Assembly (NCBI GenBank): GCA_963662155.1
Contig: OY759273.1
Coordinates: 28,868,566 to 28,932,565, forward strand
Length of the DNA stretch: 64,000 nucleotides
Direction of reading: 5' to 3'
Origin: Lamellibrachia columna
Lineage: Eukaryota > Annelida > Polychaeta > Sabellida > Siboglinidae
Position 1 is the stretch's first letter. Each line of letters begins with the position of its first letter. This document shows, one piece after another, positions 58,601 through 64,000 of this stretch. The translations under genes were made by a program, and so were the position numbers. The notes below the pieces were generated by a model. The model made no database searches. It was not told the origin of the DNA and saw nothing but the letters and a program-made list of their open reading frames with translations.

Positions 58601-61600
58601 CCGGCCTAAAGTGAACTGACACAGAACAAAGTGAGAAAAAAAATATGGCAGATTAGTAAATAAAAATCTGAGATGTCCGAGACAAGAACAATGTGACGTG
58701 TTTTGTAAGCTAGATCGCCATTAGCTGTTATTGACTAGGCTCATGAATAAATATGAGACAGAACGAAGTGTGATTCAGCTTTCCAGTATTAATTTTTTTT
58801 CCCCTGTGAGGTACTAGTGGCCGAATTCAGCCCAGTGGTAACTAGTAGGGGGTTAAGGCCACACACGGCAGGTGAAATTATGTATTTTGAAAAAAAATGC
58901 TCAGAATGTGTTTCCTCCATATTCAGATAGCTTTGTATGTTAATTATCAATAAAGTTAATTTGTATAACAATTACATATACGTCTAAATCACTTTTATTC
59001 GTGAATAAAGTGTGCCCCTATAAAGTAAAAATCCCGTCTTGATTCTCAAGACGGAGTACAAGTTCGAAAATATGCAATGTTTAGACCTTAGCAGTGCTGC
59101 CGTAAATTCACTGTACGCCATCTCGTTTAGTACGGATAGATTCCCCTTTCCATTCTCCAACCACCTGTCTAGACGGCATCCCCGCCCTTTGACCCGTATT
59201 TGCTGGACATCGTCATATATGCAAGCAGAATTATACCGACTATAATCCTTATTTGGCATTGTGCTACGTCACCGTCGGGACGCTCCGCTGTACTTGCGAT
59301 CTGTGTTGACCCAGATATTTCCATATATGGTGCGGACATTTCCATATATGACAAGTGATCTGCCACAATGCACGATGTTGCTATTTCCGAGTGTAAACAA
59401 TGATGGCATCTAACGAAAGTTGCGATCGAGTCAGAGCGAATAAGTTTTCCACAAAGCATGTTTTTCGGCAGAAAAAGAGAGTGCAGCAACTGCGGGATGC
59501 CTGCGCAAATAGGACATTTTCAACGGCGAAACAGCCGGATACGGCAGAAATGCAGCTGTGCATTGCCACTGCAGGCAATTCGGGAGTTTTTAGTGTTTCC
59601 ATTTTCACTTCACTAAATGCTGGATCAAGCATTTAATAGTGTCTGATTGTTTTTTAAAACTACCTACAAAAGTTGTACGAACGAGCTAGCATGTCGTAGT
59701 GGATATTAGGTAGGTTTGAATTTTCGCAAAATGAATTTTAAATGAGACGAGCAAAAAAATTTACTTGAGGAGGGACCTTTAAAATATGCTATTTCAGGAG
59801 CTTGTAGTGAGATCTTAGTTATAAAAACATATCTTCACATTTCATACCACAAACTAATAGTTTCCTCAAGAGAGGATTCATCACAGCAAAACAATTCCTA
59901 CAATGGTGGTAGACAAGGTCACAAAGTTTAATTTAATTTTCAGTAATTACAATGCTACATTTCAGTGTAAAAGCTAGACTCTTACCTTGTGAGATATTCA
60001 ACTTGGGAACCTCAATATTGTTCCTATCTGCCACGATCTCGTCTGAAGCTGCAAGAATTGATGCATCAATAGTTACGCTGCGAAGTCTCCAACAAACTTA
60101 ATTGCACTTCGTTTTACTGACTGATGAAACTGACTATCAAGTAAAATCGTAAAATTTATAAGGTGCCATTCCAACAGTCGTTGTTCATGGTGCTCTACAA
60201 AATGTCCTTCAAAACATGTTAATTAAGATGTCTTTTAAAAACAACGTATGTTGTTATTGTTGATTTCAGCTGCCGTGGCAGTGAGTTCTAGTGTCGGGGC
60301 TGCCATACCGAACGACTGATCACCCCAATTCTGCCTGGCTTGTGGGACACAAAGCAGACTGAATTCACTAGAATGCAATGGTTGGATTGGCTGGCACTGT
60401 GTGATACAATTGGTAATGTATTTCAGTGCACACCCATTCAGTGCTCGAGTAAAAAAATACTTGTACTGCTAATATTACTTCGACAGCACTCAAACCAAAG
60501 TTTTGCCTGTCATTTATTTTATTCAGAGGCATCCCATGCAAGTTCCTCTTTTCATAATTTTAATAACTGCTGTGATTTGTTCAGCCCGCAACATTGAATG
60601 GCACAAGCCAAGTAACAAAATCTGGAATTTTTTTAACAAAAACCAAAATAACCACCAATTTTGTCAAATTTATTATCTATGCCATTCTATAACGAATGAT
60701 CATGTCATTATTATTCATGGGATACATTATTCATTGTACATCGTTCCACTAAATTACAGCACTTGGGGTTTAAATTGCAGCTATGCTGCTTATAATGTGA
60801 AGAGAAAACAGCCTTTAAAATGTTTTGTGGGCAAATACAGATATTTCAGTTTTTACATTAGTACCAATGTCATCTTGTATGTCGCTTGTGGGCAAAGTTA
60901 TGGGTATTTGAGGTGGTCCACCCCAAGAATTCAAGATTTTTGTGAAATTGTGGTTTAAAGCTTTCCACAACTCAACGGACCATTTATAGTTATGGTGGTC
61001 CAATGGAATGTTGCACTCTTAGTTTGTATATTAAGATATAATGTATATTAAGATATAATGCTTTGTATAAATATAAAGGTGGTATTTGTAGGGGTTTAGA
61101 AACATTTGATTTTTATAAACCTCTTGCCTCTACTCACACCATAGCGAAAAAATCTTTTGTGAAAAGTTGCCACTGAACTTCATCAAAGAAACGTTTGCTG
61201 AATAATAAAAAAAATGTATCTCTTGCACAAATCTTTCTTCAGGTTAGTTCACAATATAAGTTATTAACTAAGTATAAGCAACAATGGCTCCAGCCAGTAT
61301 ATATGTTAATCAGCCGGGGAATTCTGGGATGATTTATGAAAAATGTCACATTTACAATTCTCTCAAAAAGGGGGGGGTCGTTCAAACCCTCTTTGAGCAA
61401 GGGCATGGTTAACAATTCACAGATCTCGATGCGTAACTGTAAAATTAAGAGCGTTTGCGGCCATCTTCAAATTACACCCCATTCAATCCAGGACGCATCA
61501 AAAGCACTTTTTAAAGATACGATAAAAAGACAGTAAATTGTTTTTAGTTTATAAAATGCTAAGATCTGAAAAAATGTGATGTTTCACACATTTTTTTTTT

Positions 61601-63595
61601 AAATTCCCATTAAAAACATATCAATATATAGAAGCTATCATATGATTGTTTACCAGGGGCACACTAGTTTGTCCCCAAAATCGAGTGCTCACTCACGTTC
61701 CGGGTGGATATTGATCTCTAGAGCTTGCACCGCTTCCGCCACGGAATTTGTGTCGATGTCAAACTCTGTGTCTAGTTCTGGCAACTTCACCGTTTTGAAT
61801 GTCTCATCGATCTTCCCCTAAACGAGGTAAGGAGAAAGCAAAAATGAGAAATTCCCCCAACTAGTTTCCGTAAATAATTTTTTTATTTTGTGGGAGAAGC
61901 AGGAACCCCCTCAATGCCCCTGCTAGCTCAACCAGAAAGATGTAAGAAAAATTAAAAGAAAGATTGGCAATGTGTCCAGTGTCCACAAACTGTAATATTT
62001 CAGCTCCCTAAAGATCATGTATGTAAAGGTTGTTTTGCCAAAAAAAAACTTATTAAAAAAGTCAATTATATAGTTAATTTGACAATAAGTAGTGCATATC
62101 TATGTTTAGAAATAGCTGACATTGCAATATTCTTCAGTGAACTGTGCAGAAAAAAAAGCCACTACAGGGCTCCACTGATCACATGCGTTTTGTATGCATC
62201 CAAGCGAGGCCAACTGCTGTTTTCTGTGTGAAGTATATTTTGGTTACAAAATACAGCAAAAGGAATTGCAAGCTTGTGATAATACTTAAACATGCCCGGC
62301 ACACAATGTTGTGTCCCGCAGTGCAGATATGATTTCATAATCACCTCACACCCTAAACACCCTTCTTCAACATAGCTGACTAATTTGAAACAAGACTCAT
62401 CATCTTTTTTATTCCTGCTGGGGACTGGCCACTCAGATCTTCATCTGTCACAACACCATGTCCATCTGCAATCCACTGGTAACCTCTACGCCTTATTTAC
62501 CGCATCAATGACTTCCTACATATCTTGGATCTAATTTCAAATAAAACTAAGCACAGATAAATCGCCATGTTTTTACCCAAAATGCAATGCAGTGACATGA
62601 TTCTCACGAATATTTTTCTCCAGACCAAACTAACCATTGACTTGCCATTTCGCTGTGTTAGTTTGTCACTGATGTTGACGCAGTATAAAATACATTAAAT
62701 ACAATGTTCCTGGTCTTACCTGTACCTCTGTTTCGGTTTCTTTCATAGCAGCCTCTATACTCGCTATTTCCAACTTGTCTCTCGACTCCAACTTCTTCAG
62801 AATCTCCTCCAGGTTGCATATTTGCTATGATGGAATTAAAAGCATATCATAAGGTTGCTTACATAGTACATACACACAAAACATGTTTCATTCAATCATA
62901 TCACCATTAAGAATAACCTTCAAATTGCAGCAGTTTACAAAAGTGAGAATCCTAAACAAAGCCACTAAGAAGTCAATGCGTTGATGAAAATGATTTATTT
63001 TTAGAAAATAAAATACTGTGCACAAACAACTGGGTCCAGAGAATGTGTAGAATGAAAAGAGATGACAGAAGACATACGGAGGAATGCCTGAAATGAAGAA
63101 ACACACGAAAAGGACGGCAATTGGGAGCAGGCTGCTACGGACAGGACACACGGAGAGAACGAGCGAGGAGGGTTGACAGAGAGCATGGAAAGCAGAGAAC
63201 AGTAGAATGAGTACACAAAGAAAATTAGGGTGGACGGATGACAAGAGATTGTGCTCAATCTGGAAACGGAAGGTTTGGGAGGAAATCAAGAGGATGGAAA
63301 AGAATTTGTGCTGTGGCCCCCACACCGCAAGGGATTAAGAAGGAAAACAGAAGCTTTCAGCTGACCTAACTGACAACAGAAGCACCACTCTACCTGGTTG
63401 ATGCCACTCTGGGCATCTTGTAACTGCGCCTGAATCGCTGTCAGTTGTTCCTTTTTCTCACTGCTACGTGCTGCCACCTGCTGGATGAAGCATTTACCAC
63501 GTTCCTGGAGCTGACGAACGACGGCAGTGATAGTCTGCCGGATCGCCTTATCATGTTTCTGCATGCTACAAACACCAGAGGGCGCAATGTTGCAG
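34470..63595 (-). CDS. RBCC/multi-Tudor protein, RNF17/Qin-like, 3' 20 exons
   Basis: The gene is 5'-incomplete at the window edge. Twenty exons join in one frame of about 1,460 codons ending at TGA 34,470-34,472. In order they encode a TRIM-type coiled coil, an extended Tudor domain (core VGDDVYALYDADHKWYRG + VRFTDYGN), a 528-residue acidic Ser/Thr-rich linker with a basic ELKRQAKRERKLKRQRK patch, a second extended Tudor (core VLVLCPGEKDSWHRGRV + CMIDCGRN), a 196-residue Pro/Met-rich stretch, a CCHC knuckle and an RGG tail ending ESWED. Tudor domains bind methylated arginines on PIWI proteins. A coiled coil before Tudors is known from RNF17/TDRD4 and fly Qin/Kumo, which act in germline piRNA granules. 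The RING and B-box expected in those proteins would lie beyond 64,000. Orthology is an inference; the zinc knuckle and RGG tail are unusual. Confidence 0.85.
35513..35759 (-). CDS. Tudor gene in-window exon 19 (CCHC knuckle, RGG)
   Basis: The exon encodes CYGCQKRGHLNRDC, a perfect C-x2-C-x4-H-x4-C zinc knuckle (nucleic-acid binding), then RGSRGGGGGGPRGGPRG and SSRGG repeats. RGG/RG motifs bind RNA and are arginine-methylation targets. The acceptor is CCTTCACAG and the donor GGG|GTAAGT. Confidence 0.93.
35945..36240 (-). repeat. dispersed repeat, partner of 59,500-59,790
   Basis: The minus strand reads TACAAAAGTTGCACGGATGA then CTAGCATGTTGCAGTGGATA and ATTTTAAATGAGACTAGC, matching the plus strand near 59,660-59,760. 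It lies in the intron before exon 19. Confidence 0.7.
37497..37685 (-). mobile_element. tRNA-derived SINE, copy 2
   Basis: The minus strand shows GACTCTGCGGTAGAGCACC (box A), GTAGTTCGAGTCCACC (box B), CGTTTTGAAACTTGGGCAAT and the 3' end AGGGGAAGTAAAA. It is in gene orientation inside the intron after exon 18. Confidence 0.75.
37705..38296 (-). CDS. Tudor gene in-window exon 18 (Pro/Met-rich)
   Basis: The exon encodes 196 residues of low-complexity Pro/Ser/Met/Tyr sequence (VPYPYVTASIHSGMP), ending in an acidic then basic stretch (ECDDDTWVEEDRKTKQMDKQ). The donor is AGG|GTGAGT. A SINE copy begins only about 20 bp into the following intron. Confidence 0.88.
38320..38402. repeat. short tandem repeat, 3 copies
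   Basis: TGTTATAAAGGTTGCAGTCA plus AAAC occurs three times with one 5-bp insertion, 25 bp upstream of the acceptor of exon 18. Confidence 0.8.
38918..38986 (-). CDS. Tudor gene in-window exon 17
   Basis: A 69-base linker exon, PEERPVKQIPRPGGAMQACV. The acceptor is CCTTCGCAG and the donor ACG|GTAAGT. Confidence 0.85.
39994..40090 (-). CDS. Tudor gene in-window exon 16 (eTudor 2, SN-like end)
   Basis: The exon encodes GGTGSFVFVDLLDCSTPDSC and NIYQLIYDK, closing the second extended Tudor. The acceptor is TTTCCTCTAG and the donor A|GTGAGT. Confidence 0.88.
40487..40591 (-). CDS. Tudor gene in-window exon 15 (eTudor 2)
   Basis: The exon encodes AVMCSIARKDYTQFGEKGQQ, followed by LFKEKVQGRQLLAKV, typical of the segment after a Tudor core. 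The acceptor is CACCACCAG and the donor GTT|GTAAGT. Confidence 0.9.
40628..40717. repeat. 20-bp tandem repeat, about 4 copies
   Basis: GCAGTTAGTGCGATCCCACT and variants repeat in the intron just upstream of exon 15. Confidence 0.85.
40973..41068 (-). CDS. Tudor gene in-window exon 14 (Tudor 2 core)
   Basis: The exon encodes VDVCMIDCGRNINVPVGSLK and on. The usual DYGN reads DCGR, so the aromatic cage is altered and methyl-arginine binding by this domain is doubtful. The acceptor is GACACCAG and the donor CAG|GTGTGT. Confidence 0.9.
41536..41918. repeat. 383-bp direct repeat, left copy
   Basis: Essentially identical to 42,392-42,774 (offset 856 bp, no indels). A TA run lies just before it. 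It could be one end of a short retroelement-like unit or part of an 856-bp tandem duplication. Confidence 0.9.
42356..42388. other. perfect hairpin, 15-bp arms, 3-base loop
   Basis: ATATGCAACATTGGC, loop TGT, then the exact inverse. It lies immediately before the right copy of the 383-bp repeat. Confidence 0.9.
42392..42774. repeat. 383-bp direct repeat, right copy
   Basis: Second copy of the 41,536-41,918 sequence, separated by 473 bp of unique sequence. No TG...CA ends or target duplication mark it as a classical LTR. Confidence 0.9.
42829..44090 (-). mobile_element. hAT-type DNA transposon with 8-bp target duplication
   Basis: TATATGCA flanks both sides (42,821-42,828 and 44,091-44,098). 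The ends are imperfect inverted repeats, GAGGGGTCGAAATTAA and the inverse of CAGGTATCGAACTTAA. The 1,262-bp body lacks a full transposase. It lies in the intron between exons 13 and 14. Confidence 0.85.
43141..43755 (-). CDS. TTF/BED-like zinc-finger fragment inside hAT element
   Basis: A 204-codon frame has FQPRWLKQFSWLEY, then an Asp-Arg repeat (DRRDDDADRRDDD), then MRMFCKYYCCKYEKAGSF and KLESIKAHNSSASHMKWA. The order W-L-x-Y, Cys pair, then AHxxSxxH matches the TTF-type finger of ZNF862/C17orf113-like, hAT-derived proteins. The first Cys pair is altered and the catalytic domain is missing. It is probably a remnant of the element's own gene. Confidence 0.55.
   Translation of the reverse strand: MEFHKRGPTPKRKLSADDKVAHTRRYDACERKREFQPRWLKQFSWLEYKSSSAGAGISGAADRRDDDADRRDDDADWRDNDAVVDVEGGESDGTAKNTETELNMRMFCKYYCCKYEKAGSFVVISPVFKLESIKAHNSSASHMKWALREKEESNPGSSVADMTMDQLGKATFYKMYKLFRNAHAIARHLETIILYRLCVDVYIG
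44192..44309 (-). CDS. Tudor gene in-window exon 13 (Tudor 2 core)
   Basis: The exon encodes NPGVLVLCPGEKDSWHRGRV, the first Tudor strands with the WxR signature. The acceptor is GTGTCACAG and the donor AAG|GTTAGT. Confidence 0.9.
44640..45830 (-). mobile_element. 5'-truncated CR1-like LINE with broken reverse transcriptase
   Basis: The minus strand encodes RLLLKLKAHGIGDSITDW, SGVPQGSVLGPILFLIYIND and the catalytic FADDTK of a non-LTR reverse transcriptase, then YKAIIRPHLEYCIQAW and RRLRGDQIEVFKILNGY of its C-terminus. A one- or two-base shift near 45,187 separates the two parts, and the 5' half is absent, so the copy is dead. The domain style fits the CR1/L2 group. It lies in the intron between exons 12 and 13, in gene orientation. 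Confidence 0.9.
46115..46490 (-). repeat. 49-bp minisatellite containing an exon end and splice donor, 8 copies
   Basis: Units start at 46115 and then every 49 bp up to 46458. On the minus strand each holds ACACATGCTCTCTCAGTTCAA followed by GTAGGT, the last bases of exon 12 and its 5' splice site, then TGTCCTCATGCCCCACC. The copy nearest the exon is the true donor. Confidence 0.95.
46465..46582 (-). CDS. Tudor gene in-window exon 12 (eTudor 2, SN-like start)
   Basis: The exon encodes GEFQVRVTSDLQKNGQFWVE, then a helix ERAYQHMLSQF. The acceptor is ATATGCAG and the donor TTCAA|GTAGGT (phase 2). The last 25 bases and the donor are the founder unit of the 49-bp array that follows in the intron. 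Confidence 0.9.
47041..47184 (-). CDS. Tudor gene in-window exon 11
   Basis: The exon encodes PANSDLAPKKVVSPDSPAHC and on, a Lys/Pro-rich linker. The acceptor is GTGTTTCAG and the donor CACG|GTATTT. Confidence 0.85.
47217..47634. repeat. 35-bp minisatellite, block 1 (about 12 copies)
   Basis: The unit AGGAGCAACAAGAGAAACAT plus GGGACCTGATACTAC repeats, with some GGGATATGATCTAC variants. A second block of the same unit lies at 48,777. Confidence 0.92.
47635..48776. mobile_element. segment splitting the 35-bp array
   Basis: About 1.14 kb of unrelated sequence interrupts the array. It begins CAGGGCATCACATTTGAGGT then GAGCGATCGC, and near its other end the inverse reads AGACGAGCGATTCG, a partly matching inverted end. 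Internal GCGATCGCT/GCGATTTATCGCT words recur. It is probably a non-autonomous DNA element, though no target duplication is seen. Confidence 0.4.
48777..48964. repeat. 35-bp minisatellite, block 2 (about 5 copies)
   Basis: Continuation of the 35-bp array beyond the inserted segment. Copies read GAAACACGGGACC throughout, more uniform than block 1. Confidence 0.92.
50179..51765 (-). CDS. Tudor gene in-window exon 10 (long acidic linker)
   Basis: A single 1,587-base exon encodes 528 residues, low in hydrophobics and rich in Asp, Ser, Thr, Val and Ala. A basic patch ELKRQAKRERKLKRQRK near its start is a candidate nuclear localisation signal. The rest is predicted disordered. The acceptor is TGTTCCAG and the donor AAG|GTAGGT. 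Confidence 0.9.
52184..52437 (+). mobile_element. LINE 3'-end fragment, antisense to host gene
   Basis: The plus strand encodes HYWRNQIGRKKWRQDRRAR and KWKELEAQAQNRVQWKGVV followed by DGLCSAGG. The 'AQxRxxWxxxVxxLCS' ending is typical of the C-terminus of non-LTR retrotransposon polyproteins. It is a short relic in the intron between exons 9 and 10. Confidence 0.45.
52540..52636 (-). CDS. Tudor gene in-window exon 9 (eTudor 1, SN-like end)
   Basis: The exon encodes DAWLTDVKVPLPDGTFNDVN followed by ALIMEK, the closing SN-like strand and helix. The acceptor is GTGAACAG. The donor GTTTGG is weak but frame-consistent. Confidence 0.82.
53130..54950. other. long intron interior, no gene seen
   Basis: AT-rich intron sequence between exons 8 and 9. 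CAGTCAAACCTATCTGAAC at 53,545 and TCGGATATAAGGTGGACTCC at 54,281 resemble pogo/Tc1-type transposon ends. Nothing else is recognised. Confidence 0.4.
55035..55148 (-). CDS. Tudor gene in-window exon 8 (eTudor 1)
   Basis: The exon encodes AMRCCLQETLEKLLPNEARW, the post-Tudor helix and turn of an extended Tudor domain. The acceptor is TTCCTGCAG and the donor CAA|GTGAGT. Confidence 0.9.
55859..55963 (-). CDS. Tudor gene in-window exon 7 (Tudor 1 core)
   Basis: The exon encodes STVRFTDYGNTQNVTHANIL, containing the DYGN Tudor signature. The acceptor is GTTACAG and the donor CAG|GTAAGT. A degenerate AACACAACA-rich repeat (55,965-56,130) abuts the acceptor. Confidence 0.95.
56232..56373 (-). CDS. 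Tudor gene in-window exon 6 (Tudor 1 core)
   Basis: The exon encodes PTVGDDVYALYDADHKWYRG, the first strands of a Tudor barrel with the aromatic-cage tyrosine and tryptophan. The donor is AGG|GTTAGT (phase 0). Confidence 0.92.
56440..56560. repeat. ~32-bp tandem repeat, about 3 copies
   Basis: ACAGAGGGCTAGAGCTTCAT plus ACTTATCCACTA repeats in the intron between exons 5 and 6. Confidence 0.85.
57357..57486 (-). CDS. Tudor gene in-window exon 5 (eTudor 1, SN-like start)
   Basis: The exon encodes EAFVSGPLMRNSVFWVVP followed by a helix KEVESKLHRLSTLI, the staphylococcal-nuclease-like half that precedes an extended Tudor core. The acceptor is TTTTGCAG and the donor GTATGT. Confidence 0.88.
57560..57840. 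repeat. dispersed repeat pair, copy 1
   Basis: TGTCCTCCGCATTCCAGTAG, AACAATTACATACATCTAAA and AGTTTTATTCATGGATAAA match, in order and orientation, the segment at 58,780-59,010. Confidence 0.6.
58780..59010. repeat. dispersed repeat pair, copy 2
   Basis: TGTTTCCTCCATATTCAGAT, AACAATTACATATACGTCTA and ACTTTTATTCGTGAATAAAG correspond to copy 1 at 57,560-57,840. Both lie in the intron between exons 4 and 5. Confidence 0.6.
59500..59790 (+). repeat. dispersed repeat, partner of 35,945-36,240
   Basis: CTTCACTAAATGCTGGATCA, CAAAAGTTGTACGAACGAGC, TAGCATGTCGTAGTGGATAT and ATTTTAAATGAGACGAGC are shared with the inverse of 35,945-36,240. The middle part also founded the 26-bp array at 908. Confidence 0.7.
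59986..60048 (-). CDS. Tudor gene in-window exon 4
   Basis: A 63-base linker exon, SDEIVADRNNIEVPKLNISQ. The acceptor is TTCTTGCAG and the donor CAAG|GTAAGA. Confidence 0.8.
61697..61817 (-). CDS. Tudor gene in-window exon 3
   Basis: The exon encodes GKIDETFKTVKLPELDTEFD and on. The acceptor is CGTTTAG and the donor GTGAGT (phase 1). Confidence 0.85.
62720..62824 (-). CDS. Tudor gene in-window exon 2 (coiled coil)
   Basis: Thirty-five codons, phase 0: QICNLEEILKKLESRDKLEI and on, continuing the coiled coil. The donor is CAG|GTAAGA. Confidence 0.85.
63394..63595 (-). CDS. Tudor gene in-window exon 1 (coiled coil)
   Basis: The exon encodes HDKAIRQTITAVVRQLQERG onward, a heptad-like helix as in TRIM B-box C-terminal domains. 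Two in-frame acceptors are possible: TTTCCTCTCAG (exon from 63,595, preferred) or GTTTGTAG (from 63,565). The donor is CAG|GTAGAG. Confidence 0.8.
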
Positions 63596-63740
63596 CTGAG
63601 AGGAAACAATACCTGTGTAGGCAGGGGGGTCTAGGCTTGCAGTCAAGTTGAAGTTACGTGGTAGCCATGAAGCCTTTCACATGACAGAAACATTTCCTAC
63701 TGACATGAATTTTCTCTTGGTGTTTATTTGTTTATGGGAC

Positions 63741-63747
<7 letters not shown>

Positions 63748-63782
<35 letters not shown>

Positions 63783-63791
63783 TATATATAA
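63748..63791. repeat. (TA)n microsatellite
   Basis: About 20 TA dinucleotides with one AAA interruption lie in the intron 5' of the first in-window Tudor-gene exon. Confidence 0.95.
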
Positions 63792-64000
63792 AGATTCAAT
63801 GCACAAGTTTGCTGTAATTCTGTTGCCCAGTATTGTGGAAGTGCACGTATATATAGAAAGACGAGGTCAGTTACATCATACCAATTCCACAACAATTATA
63901 AATACCAATCACCTCAGATTCAATTCCAAAATACCAATTCCATATCGAAATTTAATGTATGTGAACAGAGCAACTAATTTATTTAATTTCTGCATATTAT

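Overview
The window is nuclear DNA of an animal, most likely a marine invertebrate such as a cephalochordate or lophotrochozoan. The species cannot be fixed from the sequence. The evidence is two multi-exon genes with GT-AG introns, families confined to animals (DEG/ENaC channel, rhodopsin-class GPCR, RBCC/Tudor protein), a tRNA-derived SINE, a non-LTR retrotransposon, DNA transposons, and a very heavy load of mini- and microsatellites. There is no bacterial or phage content.

Layout: 1-2,300 is repeat-rich intergenic DNA. 2,324-3,274 (minus) is a decayed seven-helix receptor. 3,576-9,497 is intergenic, with a 30-bp minisatellite and two related DNA transposons (5,856-6,678 and 7,482-8,835). 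9,498-23,993 (minus) is a complete ten-exon DEG/ENaC-type cation channel. I rebuilt it exon by exon; the reading frame stays open for 717 codons. Its introns hold a 2.4-kb array of 49-bp units, a GC-rich 25-bp array, 57-, 29- and 15-bp arrays and several microsatellites. 24,000-34,470 is intergenic and transposon-rich: two more copies of the same DNA transposon family (one split by a second insertion), a SINE, a 27-bp array and a foldback element. 34,470 to beyond the right edge (minus) is a large gene whose last 20 exons lie in the window. It encodes a TRIM-type coiled coil, two extended Tudor domains, a 528-residue acidic linker, a CCHC zinc knuckle and an RGG tail. It most resembles RNF17/TDRD4 and fly Qin/Kumo, which act in the germline piRNA pathway. 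Its introns carry a hAT transposon with an 8-bp target duplication, a 5'-truncated CR1-like LINE, a 383-bp direct repeat pair and several arrays.

The two intact genes are unrelated in function. They share introns that act as sinks for repeats, and several repeats touch splice signals. One 49-bp array has copied an exon end together with its 5' splice site eight times. A trinucleotide array forms the 3' end of a channel intron. Exon borders were inferred by eye from splice consensus, frame continuity and family motifs, so they are predictions.
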